The notes: generated by a model from the sequence alone, not told the origin. A stretch of 64,000 nucleotides of DNA from Camellia lanceoleosa (GCA_025200525.1 CM045763.1:89494131-89558130), one strand, 5' to 3'; shown: positions 32,981-45,055, counted from the first letter of the stretch. Numbers and translations: made by a program.

Positions 32981-33714
32981 GGGGTTGTTTGGGGTGTCGT
33001 AAATAAGTGTACTTTTTTATTTTTTTGGACTAAAAAGTTGAGGAAAAAAATGAATGTTTGGGGTTAACTTTTTAACTTTTTATGAAAAAATATGTATTAA
33101 ACAATTGTATAAATTAGTGTATAGGTGAAGATTGTGATGGAAGTGATGGAATAGCTGTACAATTAGGGACAGTGGGTGCAGAATCGGGGGAGGGGACATG
33201 ATTCCATGCTTTTCAGGCAGTGAATTAAAGGTGTTTTTCGGCCCATGAGGACCCATCACGAGTCCCCTTTTACTAATTGAAACCGTTCGATGTATAGAAC
33301 TCGTCGAGTACTATATGCTTGTAAAAAATCCCGTTGATCGGATATCGATAGCTATCTGATCGGATTAGTTTTTTTTCAATTGTTAACTATAACACCATTC
33401 ATTTTATAAATTTTAACTGATTTGATCATATAGTTACCGATATCCGATCAATGTGATTTTTGACAAGTATATAATACTCGACAAGTTCTACAGATTGAAT
33501 GGTTCAGATTATTAAAACGGGACCCGTGTACATCTAAATAAGTGTAATTTTTCCCACAACAATACTTCGCCTGCTCTGCTGTTATGATTGTTTGAGAAGG
33601 AAGATTGTGTGAAACTAATTTTTTAATATTTTTTTGGGTGAATAGTGATAATTTTTTAACTTTTTGAGTAACTTTTTGACTTTTTGAATTTTTTTGAAGT
33701 ACCCAAACCAGGCC
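32981..33714. mobile_element. Harbinger-like non-autonomous element with foldback core
   Basis: It starts GGGGTTGTTTGGGGTGTC and ends ACCCAAACCAGGCC, flanked by TAA on both sides. Inside, at about 33257-33530, lies a long inverted repeat whose arms read CGTCGAGTACTATATG and GATCGGATATCGATAGCTAT. A related element with the same core lies at 43425-44175. Confidence 0.65.
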
Positions 33715-33717
33715 TAA

Positions 33718-33960
33718 GTACATTACTTCTTGTAAAAAATTACGTTGATCGAATAACGGATATTATGAATTCAAATTATTTTTTTATGAATCGTTAATTT
33801 TCTGACCGTTCAATTTTTTTTAGACAAAAGTGATCTAAATACATAGTATTCGTTATCTAATCGATGTGATTTTTTACAAGAATAATATACTCAATAAACG
33901 CTAAAATGTGAACGATTCTGATTATCAAAAATAGGGCCAAAAATGGGTCCAATAAGCCGA
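33718..33960. repeat. Diverged foldback repeat related to the core at 33257-33530
   Basis: Left arm TTGTAAAAAATTACGTTGAT and right arm ATCGATGTGATTTTTTACAA are inverted copies. The same CTGATTATCAAAAATAGGG-type end follows. It sits next to the preceding element. Confidence 0.55.
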
Positions 33961-35045
33961 ACTGGACCGGACTATCCTAGATTTGAACTAGAGACCATTC
34001 GAACCCATTTAGGAAATGGAAAATGTTTGAGACCCACTTTGAGGATGACCTCCATACCCATAAAATGATCCTTGTCCTTTATGTATATGTAGAGTCCACA
34101 TCATGAGTGGTTCAGATTTGTAAGAATCTTATGAGGGTCTTGTGGAGATAGGGGTCCAATCATTGCTCTTAGGAAATAGCAAGTCTTTTTAGTTTTATTA
34201 TCATTTAATTATTAACTAGATAATCAACAATACATACCAACAACCATATCAACATTATAACTTATAAGAAATGAAAAGAAATAATTAATATTTATTTTTG
34301 AGTAATATTTTCTAGTTTTTCAAGAATTTCACAACAATAATGTGTCCACTCAATGACGAGTGATTATGTATTTATATAGCCAAAATACATATATACACAT
34401 ACATACACACAGACACATATATACATATTAGCATTCAACTTGTACTATGCATAGCTAAATGTATAGAAAAATAATATATATTTATATTTTATAAAATTTT
34501 AGATTATAAAATTATTTTTATTTTTGAATTTTAAGATATATCACAAGGATATTTATTATCATTATATGAATTTTTAGATCATAAAATTCAGAGTACCATT
34601 TATTTTACTCTATAACCTGTAGAGTTGCAACTTGGGTGGGTCTAACTTAAGTAATTTAAGTTTGTAAAATTTTAAAACCTCAGGACTATTTTGAATTTGG
34701 TTAGGACTAAAGGTTGTTTTGGGAATTAACTTTTTTTTTAGTGACATTTTAGTTTTATATGGAAATATGTGAAAAAAAATAGAAAGAATAGTTGATTTTT
34801 TTTTTTTTTTTTTTGTAGTACTTTTTAGCTTTTTGATTAAAAAGCTAACTTTCCAAAAATAAGTCTAAGGGAAAAATTTATCAACTTAAATTAAATTCAA
34901 TAAGAGTTTGAGTAGGAATTATCACAATCCAAGCATTCTAATTCTAGTTTAAAATTTAGATAGAATGATATGAAATGAAGAAAGGAAATTCAATGATCAA
35001 GAACAAAATGATAATGGAAAATTATATATATATATATATATATAT

Positions 35046-35157
35046 GAATAATACTTGGTAGCTCGAGAATAATTGGCTCGAAACCCAAAATGACGTCGTT
35101 TTGATTTTTTTTTCCCCCTTTCCTTTCTTCTCTGAGATAGACAGAAGAAAGAGAGAA

Positions 35158-35203
<46 letters not shown>

Positions 35204-35836
35204 AGAAGAAGAAGAAGAAGAAGAATAAGGAGAAAAGATGGAGAAGAGGAAAAGAATGTGAAAAGGAGAAGAAGGAGATCTATATACACATAGATCTGTG
35301 TGTATATACATATAGAGGAGACAGTGATGGTGGCGCCGGTGGGTGGTTCTTTCTCTCTTTCTCTCTGCCGGTGGATGACTCTCTCTCTCTGTTGGTGGGT
35401 GGCTCTCTCTCTCTCTCTCACACACACACATATATATAGATATGTGCGTGTATAGATCTATGTATATACACAGATCTGGTGTTGATGTTGATGATGATGA
35501 TCTGGTGTTGATGATGATGATGATGGTGTATAGATCTCTCTCATATATGTGTGTGTGTGTGTATAGATCTGTGTATACACATAGATCTGGTGTTGCTGAT
35601 GATGTGTTGATTCTATAATTTTTTTTGTGATTGTTGGTTGTTGTCGATGATGATGTGGTGTTCTCGGTCCTTAGCTCCCTCTTCTGTCTTCTTCATCTTC
35701 ATCTTTATCTTCTTCATCTTCATCTTGGCCTCTGTTTCAGAGGAAAAAAATAAATAAAAAATAATTTTCAAAATGATGTCGTTTTGGAATTCGAGCCATT
35801 CGGGGCGAGCCTTATTTGAACTACATAGAAAAATTG
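35046..35836. mobile_element. Mutator-type palindrome element (copy C)
   Basis: The left end GAATAATACTTGGTAGCTCGAG matches the outer TIR of copies A and B. Inner palindromes are CAAAATGACGTCGTTTTG (35086-35103) and CAAAATGATGTCGTTTTG (35769-35786), each with one or two changes. The right end, read inward, is ATGTAGTTCAAA. Flanks are (TA)n, so the 9-bp duplication cannot be told apart, but the first duplication copy shows the empty site. The interior is a (GA)n and AGA microsatellite with GATCTGGTGTTGATG repeats. Confidence 0.75.
35161..35224. repeat. (GA)n and (AGA)n microsatellite
   Basis: About 20 GA units followed by about 8 AGA/GAA units, inside palindrome element C. Confidence 0.95.
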
Positions 35837-35882
35837 TATATATATATACTATGTCAAACCTTTTTGATGTGTGCCAAAACTT

Positions 35883-36101
35883 TTTCTTTTTTTTTGGTTA
35901 TGTAGGGTATTTTGGGTCAGCTTACGCGCACCAGAATAAGTCTCTATAGCCTGAACAAGCCTTCCAAAACATGACTAACGCTCTACGGTTCGTGGCCCCA
36001 AGGTATGTATTTTTGTTAGCTAGAGGATTCGAACCTAAGACCTAGGATGAAGCAAACCTCTATGCTCCAGTCGTTACCCATTAGGCCAACCACCCTGTAG
36101 T
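35883..36101 (-). mobile_element. tRNA-derived SINE
   Basis: On the minus strand it starts with an A-box-like TGGTTGGCCTAATGGGTA, has a B box GGTTCGAATCC at about 36026-36036, and ends in an A-rich tail at 35883. It is flanked by TGTGCCAAA on both sides (35870-35878 and 36102-36110). The first duplication copy has the uninterrupted GTGTACCAAAGCTTTATTG. SINEs use LINE enzymes in trans. Confidence 0.85.
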
Positions 36102-37815
36102 TGTGCCAAAGCTTTATTGATGCAACTATGAAAGAGAAAATTATATAGATATTCTGTCAAACCTTTTTGACTAATCTCCATATTCTCTGGGCTTGTTTAT
36201 TTGGCGGATTAGATTGGATAAGATTATCAGTACAGTAAGATTAAGTAATGAGATTATTAGTGTAGTGGTATTAGATTGAAAATGTAAGATAAAGTGTATT
36301 TATTTATGTACTAGTGTGGTGGTATTAGTTAGTTATAACTAAATCTATAAAATTACCTAAAAACCCACCTCACATATAATATAATTTTGTTAGTTTTGTA
36401 AAGTAGAGGGCAAAATGATAATTTAGCCATTAATTTGTGTGCGAAAATTAGCTATTCCAACCCTTCTATGGGAATACTAATCTTACAATGGGAGATGATT
36501 CATACCCCCTAAAATTATTAATCCCATCATATTTTATTACACAAACATAAATTTGATGCATCTTACGAATTAATAATTCAATCCTCCCTCCCAAATTCCT
36601 AATCAAACCTGACCTCTGTTTATGTTTGGTAGTTGGGTGATGCGTGAAGGCCAAGCGATTTAAATTCTCAAAGAAGATATGGTTAAATCTTTATCTCTAG
36701 TTTTGAAAAAAAGGTTTGAAATATACCCTGGTAAGCACATCAAATATGGAGGAGATCTAAGCAAACCATAAATGTCAACAACAATAATAATCTAACAAGT
36801 ACATATATTTAGGAAGAATAAAGCTTTGGACCCCCAGTGGGGGTGCTGGGGGTCTGCTCTGATTGGCCCAATAAACAATTTTTTTTTTTTTTTTTTGATT
36901 TCAGCCAACCCCAGGCCGACCATTGCAGAGGGTCATCGGGGTCACCAGGGCTTCTTACCTAGCATTGCTGATTTAGGAAATGGCAAGCCCTTTTACTTTT
37001 ATTATTTAATTATAAACTAGGTAATCAACAATACATACCAACAACCATAACAACATCATAACTTATAAGAAATGAAAAGAAATAATTAATATTTATTTTA
37101 GAGTAATATTTTATAGTTTTTCGAAAATTTCCCAGTAATAATGCGCCCACTCAATAACGAGTGATTATGTATGTACATAGCTAAAATATATATATACACA
37201 TTAGCATTCAACCCATACCATGCATGACTAAATGTATATAAAAATAATATATATTAATATTTTATAAATTTTTAGATTATAAAATTATTTTTATTTTTGA
37301 ATTTTAAGATATATCACAATGATATTTATTGTCATTGTATGAATTTTTAGATCATAAAATCCGGAGCACCATTTATTTGACCCTATAATCTGTTGAGGTG
37401 CAACTTTTTTTTTTTTTTTTTGAATTTTACCCTAAAATTCAGAGCATCATTTATTTTACCACAACTTTTTTTTTTTTTTTTTTTTTTTTGTCGTCGTCGT
37501 GGAGGTGCAACTTGGGTAGGCCTAACTTAAGTCATTTAAGTTTGTAAAATTTTAAAGCCTTAGGACTGTTTTAAATTTGGTCAGGACTAAAGGTTGTTTT
37601 AGGAATTAAATTTTTTTTAGTGACCTTTTAGTTTTATATAAAAATATGTGTAACAGAAACAGAAAGAATAGTTTATTTTTTGTTACAGTACATTTTAGCT
37701 TTTTGATTAAAAAGCCAACTTTCCAAAATAGGTCTAAGGGAAAAATTTATCAACTCAAATTAAATTCAATAAGAGTTTTGAGTAGGAATTATCACAATCC
37801 AAACATTTTAATTTT

Positions 37816-40179
37816 TATTATTAGTAATATGGAACCCTCGCATTGAATTTGTGCATACATCGAAACTTGGAAAGATAAAAAAAAAATAAAAAAAAAAAAA
37901 TTTGTTTTAGAATTTTAGATTGATTGTAGTAAAGTATTTTTTTAATATCTACTTGTTTAAAGACAAAAATTATGTGATTAGGTCTCGTTTGGGAACATGC
38001 TATTTTAGTAATTTTTTGATTTTTTGACTAAAATATGAGGTAAAAAAAACTAGTATATCTGGGATGACTTTTTAACTTTTTATGAAAAGATGTATAAAAA
38101 GTAGAGAGAAAATGGAATCTTTGACTTTTTGGTATAAGTTATAAACTTTTTGATTTTTTTAATAACTTTTTGACTTTTAAACTAAACCAGCTACTTGCCA
38201 AACGAGGCCTAAGAATCTTGTGATTAGTGATAATACCAGAGCATATATGGAAATGAAAAACACCCCAATCTAATTCCAGTGAAGTTAATGATAAAGTTGA
38301 GTTTATTTTATTTTATTTTTTTCCCATATCAATTAATGAGTTATCAATATTCTTAATTATTATTTTTTTCTTCTAAAATTTAAAAAATATGTTTTTTTTA
38401 TAAAATTTATTTGAACATTGAAGAATGCTTGCCACATTGACATAATTTTATTTGTTTTAAACAATATTTCAATGTGACAATTTGAATGAAAAATTAGAAT
38501 AAAATTTTGAGAATTAGTTTTTATAGTATTTTTTTTTTCACGAAAAATAATGTGTAAAAAAGTAAAGTGAACAGTATATTTTTTTCTAAAATTTTTTTTG
38601 GCTAAAATATCAACTTCCTATAGGCCTTAGTTTTTGTTTGGCATCTAGCTAAAAAAATCACATTTTTTAAAAAACTTTTTTTTGTTTTTTGTTTGTTTTT
38701 GTTTTAATCTTCAGTAATTTCTTTAGTTCGGCTAATCTAAAAGATTAAATGAAAAAATTCAAAAAATTCAAAATGTTCACTAAAAAAAAAGTTAAAAAGT
38801 CAATTGTTTTTTACTTTTTTTTTTCCCTTTTTTTTTTTTTTTTGCTTTATCTAGTTGAGTAAATGTCTATAACTTTTTAAAATCTAAGGAACAAAATGTT
38901 CACTAAAGACAAAAAAAAGTCCATTCCACTATTAATAAGATTTTCAATATCAAAATTTTAACATTAAACACCCAACAAAGTTTTACTTTATAAAACATTT
39001 TTTGTCATTTTCATAATTATTAATTCTATTATGGTAGTAAGTGATTGTAACTCTATAACTATTGTTATATTAATGGAATTCATTAAGAGAATTTAAATAT
39101 TATTTGAATTTAACAAAATTATGTTTTAGACCAATTGTAAGATAACATGTTTAGTTTGAAAATTATAAAATTTAAAAAATATGAGAAAATTATAAAATTT
39201 AAAAAATATGAGAAAATTAGAATGAGACTTCCAATCTCAAGAGAGTGGAACGTTTTTACTTATAATATATAATATAGGAAAAACACAAAATATTACTATT
39301 GATTGGATATACAATCATACGATGTTCTCAAAGTGGGTGTTTGGGAAGTGAGTTTTTATATAGATTTTAGTAGATGTAGGTTTTTATGAGATAAAAAATT
39401 TTTAGTGTTTAAGAAGATAGTTGGGTTTTTATGTGGTTGGATGTGATGTTTGTGAGAGAAAAAGTGAAATGATTATGGGGTTGGATGTGATATTTTGTTT
39501 GGATGTGTTTTTTTTAGTTTTGTAAAACTTTTGTCTTTTAGTGATTTTTATGAGATAAAAAATTTGGGATGTTGCTTCCCAAACACCAAGTAAAACTCTA
39601 TTTATTTATACATAAAATTCATACAACTTTTCTTTTACAAAAATGATGTGACAATTTCATTTTTGTAAATAAATTCATCATTATAGGTATGTTGTTTTAA
39701 AGTGAAAGGTGTATCGGGAACCACATTATTTTATTATGTACAAAAATTCAACAAAAAAATTATTGTATCATTATTTATTCCAAAAACTTTAAAACGAAAT
39801 AATTTATGAGAAGTTTGAATTAAGATTTCTTTTTAACAACTGTGTATTTTCAATCTGAAAAAAAAAAAAAAAAAAAAAAAAACAACTATGTGTATTTCAT
39901 TAAATAATGAGGGAATATTACTTTCTCCATCCAAGTTGTAAGACATTGCATGTATCAAATTTACCTAAATCATGAGTGCTTACAACATGTGTTACCATTA
40001 GAAACTCCAATAGTTTAGGGGGTTTAGTTAAACAAAAAGTGGATAGAGTATCTATCTCTATACTATTATAATTATAAAATGTGATCATTTTATTAAGATT
40101 GAAAGTTATAATTCATTTTTCTTATTTTTTTGATTTTGCTTAATTTTTATTAATATGTGTCACAACATGATTGATCTAT
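37816..40179. other. AT-rich intergenic DNA, no gene seen
   Basis: Long A and T runs (for example 39859-39882), scattered GTCAAAAAGTT-type MITE debris and a short direct repeat, AAAATTATAAAATTTAAAAA, near 39160-39200. One MITE is listed separately. Confidence 0.6.
37978..38212. mobile_element. MITE with TTAGGCCTCGTTTGG-type ends
   Basis: Left end TTAGGTCTCGTTTGGGAA and right end TTGCCAAACGAGGCCTAA form inverted repeats over 18 bp with three mismatches. The 235-bp interior is AT-rich with CTTTTTGAC motifs. No clear target duplication. Confidence 0.65.
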
Positions 40180-40688
40180 TGTGGGGATATATTTTTGGAT
40201 TGATCACGTAGCTTAGGTGGTTAGCCGAGATATTACGTGGGTGGTCTTGGATTGTCAAGATATGACATGATTATATTGAAATTCGAGATATGCGAATAAG
40301 AGACAAGAGTCTTGGTGAAGTTAGACTGTCTGTTTGGATAAGGATATCTGTTTGGCTAAGGATGTATTCTTGAGAGAGTATGTTCTCATCTAAATGGGAG
40401 AAGTTACGGATAAGTGATATCCTAATAAGGAATAAAGTACGTAACACTTTTAAGAGATGAGGGCACTGTTCATTATAAAAAGAATGTTATGATTGAGTTG
40501 TTATATTTGAGAGATAAGTTGATTAACTCGATCGTCGAAATGTCCGAGATGGACGAGCCACTATGGTTTGCTGTCTTTTTATGTGCAAGTGTTAAGCTTA
40601 TATATCCTGTCACGTGCTCTCCGTCTTTGTTTCCTGAATCTCAAAGACGAGATTCGATTAGTTGTGAGGTTAGATTTTAACACCCATA
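40180..40688 (+). mobile_element. Solo LTR, TGTGGGGATATATTTT family
   Basis: It begins TGTGGGGATATATTTTTGG, like the LTR at 54033-54612 read on its minus strand, and has a TATA-like TTATAAAAAG at about 40473. The right end is TTTTAACA at 40682 or a few bases later. TCTAT occurs at 40175-40179 and 40689-40693 and may be the duplication. The 63-codon ORF inside (40489-40680) has no known signature. Confidence 0.55.
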
Positions 40689-41121
40689 TCTATAGATTAA
40701 TTTTATATTCTTAAAATAAAATTTTAAATTTAGATTCTTTTTTAAATTATGTTACTATTATTGGAATAAGATCAATATTCATTCCCTAATTTATGCATCT
40801 TTTATTAAATTATAAAATAAAATTTTAAATTTAAATTCTTCATTAAATTATGTTATTACAATTAGAATGTGATCAATATTCACATGTGTCATAATATTAT
40901 TGGTTTAAACGTACTATATTATTAAATACACGTATTCAAATTATTAATCCCTATTAAAAATTTATATTTATATTTTGTCATTTTTTGTTTTAAATTTTAT
41001 AAAAAAAATTTATATCCTTCTAAATTACAAGGGCTTGAACAATAAATTTTTTTAATACAAATATTTTTTTTTAACAAAAGACAAAAATATTAAGAAAATG
41101 AATGACTTTTTTTAACACTTG

Positions 41122-41442
41122 CCAAACATGGTGGATCAAATAAGGGAGTTATGCCCCTTGTCATTGAGTATATATCAAATCAAGAGTTGACACATATGGT
41201 AGTACATAATTGTGGGTGTTTTTTGTGGGTCAAACATTTTCCTTATTATTCAAAAAAAGAAAAAAAAAAATCCTTATTGTTCATCTAAACTTTTTTAGTA
41301 CCTACCAAATATGGTGGATCCTATCCATTTTTTTTAATCACAATTGTCAATTAAACAAATTAAAATAAAAAATGAATTTTTTTTGGGCTCAAATCACTAA
41401 AAAGTTTCTTCATAACTCCCTTATTTGATCCACCATGTTTGG
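41122..41442. repeat. Perfect 32-bp inverted repeat
   Basis: Arms 41122-41153 (CCAAACATGGTGGATCAAAT…) and 41411-41442 are exact reverse complements, 257 bp apart. A partial third copy, CCAAATATGGTGGATC, lies near 41306. Probably the ends of an undescribed MITE; no duplication identified. Confidence 0.7.
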
Positions 41443-41697
41443 TCATCTAGAATTATTTTTAGATCAAATGAGAATACCATTCTAAATTTTTTGTTATCTT
41501 TTTATTTATTTATTTTATCAAGATACTTTTATTTTGTAAGATATTTAATTTTATTATATTTAAATTATTTTATGCATTTATGAAATATAATTTTTTTTAA
41601 TATCAACTTATTCGATGATTCCTTTCTAAAAAGTGCTTTTTTTAAACATAAAAAAGAAAAATTCTATTGAAGAAACTTATATTGCTTTTGCTTTTGT

Positions 41698-42475
41698 TCA
41701 TTAATATTAAAATTTTAATTAATGTTATTTATTATTAAAAAATAAATTAGCAAATAATTTTATATATTTATATATACAATTTTATTTCGATACTAAGGTC
41801 ATTTGATATCTTTGACGAAGTCCACTCAAATTTATTTGAATTTTTAAATTTTACATAGGCCTTCGTCGAATTAAAATTTATGTTGGCCCTGTTTGGTAGA
41901 GCTGTGGGAAAGTATTTATAGCTTATGCCTAAACAGCTTATAACTTATAATTATGAACATAAGCTGATTTTTGACTTATAAATTAAACATCTCATGCCCC
42001 ACTCAAAAGTTGATTTCTGACTTCCAAAAAGCTATAAGCTATAAGCTAAACCAAACACATCAAAATAATTTAAATTAAGCTAAAAGTTGAAATAAGCAGC
42101 TTTTAAGCTGCACCAAACATGGTTGTTGTCAATCTTTCAAAAATTTCAGGCTTGCTTTGAGTTGCTTGGGTTGAATTTGCTAGAGTTTGCAACTCTAGTA
42201 ATTGTGACAAATTAAAAATGAATTAATTACTTAAATGTTCATTAATATTAAAATTTTAATTAATCTTATTTATTATTGAAAAAATAAATTAGCAAATAAT
42301 TTTATATATACAATTTTATTTCAATGCTGAGGTTATTTGATATCTTTGACGAAGTCCACTCAAATTTATTCGAATTTTTAAATTTTACATAGGTCTTCAT
42401 TGAATTAAAAATTATGTTGCCAGTCTTTAAAAAATTTCAAGCTTGCTTTGAGTTGCTTGGGTTGAATGCGCTAGG
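41698..42475. repeat. Tandem duplication of about 240 bp, one copy carrying a MITE
   Basis: Copy one (41698-41885 plus 42129-42190) and copy two (42236-42475) share CATTAATATTAAAATTTTAA, CTTTGACGAAGTCCACTCAA and CTTGCTTTGAGTTGCTTGGG. Copy two is the empty site for the MITE at 41886-42123. Confidence 0.85.
41886..42123. mobile_element. hAT-like MITE
   Basis: Ends GCCCTGTTTGGTAGAGCT and AGCTGCACCAAACATGG are inverted. The interior is full of AGCTTATA motifs. Flanking TGTTG is repeated (41881-41885, 42124-42128). Confidence 0.7.
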
Positions 42476-42951
42476 GGGGGTTTTTTTTTTTTGGGTAAGT
42501 ATAGCAAGGAGGTTGAAAGTTACATGATTATAATTGTGACAAATTAAAATGAGTTAATTACTTAAAAGTTCTATTTACAAATGTTATGGTAACTTAGATC
42601 TTATTTAAGATTTTTTGAACGAATAAATCCTATTTAGTAAAATTGAGAATATTATCAATTTTTATCAATTTTTAAAATTAAAAAAATTATCAATTTTGCA
42701 CAGTAATATTTAAGATAATTGTTTCACTAACTAATAAAAAAACAGAGCATCAGATTAAACTTTTTTACCCTGCTACTTGTTTGTTTGATTCAACTATCCA
42801 ATAAAACCAAGAACATTAGTTTTTTTTTTTTTATTTTAAAACTGAGAACATTATCAGTTTTTTATTTTTGAAGTTTTTTTTTTTTCCATCAATGTTCTAT
42901 CACCATGTATAGATACAAAATTTTTTATTTTACATAAAAAAAATAAGGGTA
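42476..42951. other. AT-rich intergenic DNA, no gene seen
   Basis: Homopolymer tracts (G8 then T14 at about 42474-42494) and an imperfect repeat around GAACATTATCA. Nothing coding. Confidence 0.6.
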
Positions 42952-42954
42952 ATG

Positions 42955-43180
42955 CTATAGTGTGCAACTTAAACCTTACACCTTGTTGTGTTCACTTACA
43001 CCTTACACTTACACCTTTTTTACCTTGCACTTACACCTTTTGTGTAAGTGGCACATGGTGTGCAACTTATACATTTCATTTATACCTTCCACTTACACTT
43101 ACACCTTACACTTACACCTTTTATGTGAGTGGCACATGGTGTGCAACCCACTTACACCTTTTGTGGGTTGCACACCTAAG
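42955..43180 (+). repeat. CTTACACC-rich element, copy 1
   Basis: Starts GTGTGCAACTTAAACC and ends GGGTTGCACACC, so its ends are inverted. It is filled with ACTTACACCTT units and has GTGGCACATGGTGTGCAAC twice. A reversed relative is at 44845-45055. Confidence 0.75.
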
Positions 43181-43424
43181 AAAACTCCAAAAAATAATTC
43201 AATTTTTTCACCAAAAAAAAAAAAGTTTTTTTTTTTTTTTTTTCAATTCGAAACTTGATATTTTAAAGTTTCAAAAATCAAAATAAATGTCAAATTATCA
43301 TATTCTTTTATAGATAATTATAAATGATAAACAATCATTATTTGAAGGGTAATCCCGTCTGTTAAAAATTTAATGGGACTTAAAAATCTAAAAAATCTTA
43401 GTTATGACTTAATGGAGGCCTTGT

Positions 43425-44175
43425 TTGGCATGTTCTATATAAGTTAAAAAGTCAAAAAGTTACTCCAAAATCCAAAAAGATATTACTATTCACCAAACAA
43501 AAAAAATTAAAAAATTAATTTTCTTCCAAAAAGTACACAGCAGAAGTGATGGGGATGCAGCGACTGTCTGCGGCAATGGAGGAAAAAGAAATTATTGGGT
43601 GTGATTTTGTCACACACCGTTGTTCGTCCCATGGGGGCCATTACGGGTCCCATTTTGATAATCTGAACCGTCAGTATGTAGAAATCGTCGAGTCCTATAT
43701 GTCTGCAAAAAATCACATTGATCGGATATCGATAACTATATGATCAAATCAGTTATGTACAAAAAATGGATGGTTTTATAATTAATAATTAAAAAAACAA
43801 ATCCGATCAGATAGCTATCAATATCCGATCAACGTGATTTTTGATGGACTTATAGTAATTAACAATTTATACATATTGAACGGTTCGGATTATCAAAGTG
43901 GGACCCGTGATGACCCCCACAGGCCGAACAAAACAATTCAACATAATGCCCGAAAAGTAGTCAATCAGCTCCTACCCACCCTCTCTGCCCCCGCTACTTC
44001 CCACCGTACGCCTATACATTACTTTATTCCCCTATTCAATTATTTATACATTTTTTTAATACACATTTTTTCATAAAAATCTAAAAAGTTAACCCAAACC
44101 TCCATATTTTTTTTTCAACTTTTTTAGTCCAAAAAGACAAAAAGTACACTTTTTTAGGACACCCCAAACCAGCCC
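43425..44175. mobile_element. Composite non-autonomous element with foldback core
   Basis: Outer parts (AGGCCTTGTTTGGCATG, then GTCAAAAAGTTAC; right end GGACACCCCAAACCAGCCC) match 32981-33714 in reverse. The core at about 43640-43925 is an inverted repeat with arms GGGTCCCATTTTGATAATCT and TTATCAAAGTGGGACCCGTG. Target duplication not clear. Confidence 0.6.
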
Positions 44176-44840
44176 TTATAAATTAGGACTTGTATGTAAA
44201 TGCATCATTAAAAATTGATACATAATTGTAATAAAATTGTTAAACTTAAATTGTAGGTTTCAATATTTTTACTTTTATTTTTATAATTTACATACAAAAA
44301 TCTAATTATTTATATTATTTTATAGAAAAACATTTTATTAATATTTTCGTGCATAGCTGGTTTTTCACTAATAATTATAAAATACAATACGGTTTCATAC
44401 TGGATTGAATAAGTTTTTGTAGCAATAAACTTTATCTCATCTTATACTTAGGGTGGTTCCATTACTTTTAAATATGATTGATTTGTGAGCTCTTGCCAAA
44501 GTACTATGATCATAAAAAATGGAGTAATGCCACCAAGATTAGCTAGTGTATCAATTAGATATATTATTAGGCGAGATTCATTGATGAAATTTATATGTAT
44601 ATTTTGTTTCTTACTTTAGTATTTTAGTTAATATACTAATTAGTAGTTGTAACATTATTCTAAAAGAACGAGTAAATGCTTGTATTTTAGTTAGTGTGTT
44701 AGTTGGTACACTAGTTAGCATTTATAACATTACTCTAAAAGAATGAGTAATGTTACTAATATTATCTAGTGTACCAATTAATATATCAACTAAATACAGG
44801 GTTCAGAATAGTGAACATTCGAACATTTATTGAAAGGAGT
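44176..44840. other. AT-rich intergenic DNA, no gene seen
   Basis: Contains imperfect direct repeats around TAACATTACTCTAAAAGAAT and TTAGTTAGTGTGTTAGTTGG. Nothing coding. Confidence 0.55.
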
Positions 44841-44844
44841 TTTC

Positions 44845-45055
44845 TTAAGTATGCAAGTGCACACTATGTGCCACTTACACAAAAAGTGTAAGTGTAAGGT
44901 GTAAATATAAGTATAAGGTGTAAGTATAAGGTGTAAGGTGTAAGTGAGTTGCATATGGTGTGCAACCTCAAAAAAGGTGTAAGTGTAAGGTTTAATTTTT
45001 CACAAAAGGTGTAAGTGTAAGGTATAAGGTGTAAGGTGTAAGTTGCACACCATAA
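44845..45055 (-). repeat. CTTACACC-rich element, copy 2 (reverse orientation)
   Basis: Units GTGTAAGTGTAAGGTGTAAG run along the plus strand, the reverse of copy 1. It ends GTAAGTTGCACACC and has ATGGTGTGCAACCTC in the middle. Confidence 0.75.

Larger units (their letters stand above)
31697..34944. repeat. Tandem duplication, first copy
   Basis: It starts TAGTTTAAAATTTAGATAG and matches the block starting at 34945. Shared segments include 31720-31971, 32231-32740 and 34185-34940, in the same order as 34965-36255, 36256-36810 and 36955-37810. This copy alone carries the MITE at 31972-32230 and the block about 32745-34180 with the Harbinger-like element. No gene is seen in it. Confidence 0.85.
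34945..37815. repeat. Tandem duplication, second copy
   Basis: This is the second copy of the block at 31697-34944. It carries its own insertions, a palindrome element (35046-35836) and a SINE (35883-36101). In place of 32745-34180 of copy one it has a short block with CCCCCAGTGGGGGTGCTGGG (36831-36850) and poly-T. Poly-T tracts near 37405 and 37465 also differ between copies. No gene is seen. Confidence 0.85.

Noticed and set aside
34990..35439. ORFs of 112-145 codons over the GA microsatellite
   Set aside because: Chance frames through (GA)n, (AGA)n and (TA)n in element C.
36020..36040. GGATTCGAACC-type B box as a tRNA gene
   Set aside because: The surrounding sequence lacks a cloverleaf and has an A tail and target duplication; it is a SINE.
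40489..40680. 63-codon ORF as a gene
   Set aside because: It lies wholly inside a solo LTR with no known protein signature.
42955..43180. Interstitial telomere repeats
   Set aside because: The unit is ACTTACACC-like, not TTTAGGG or a close variant.
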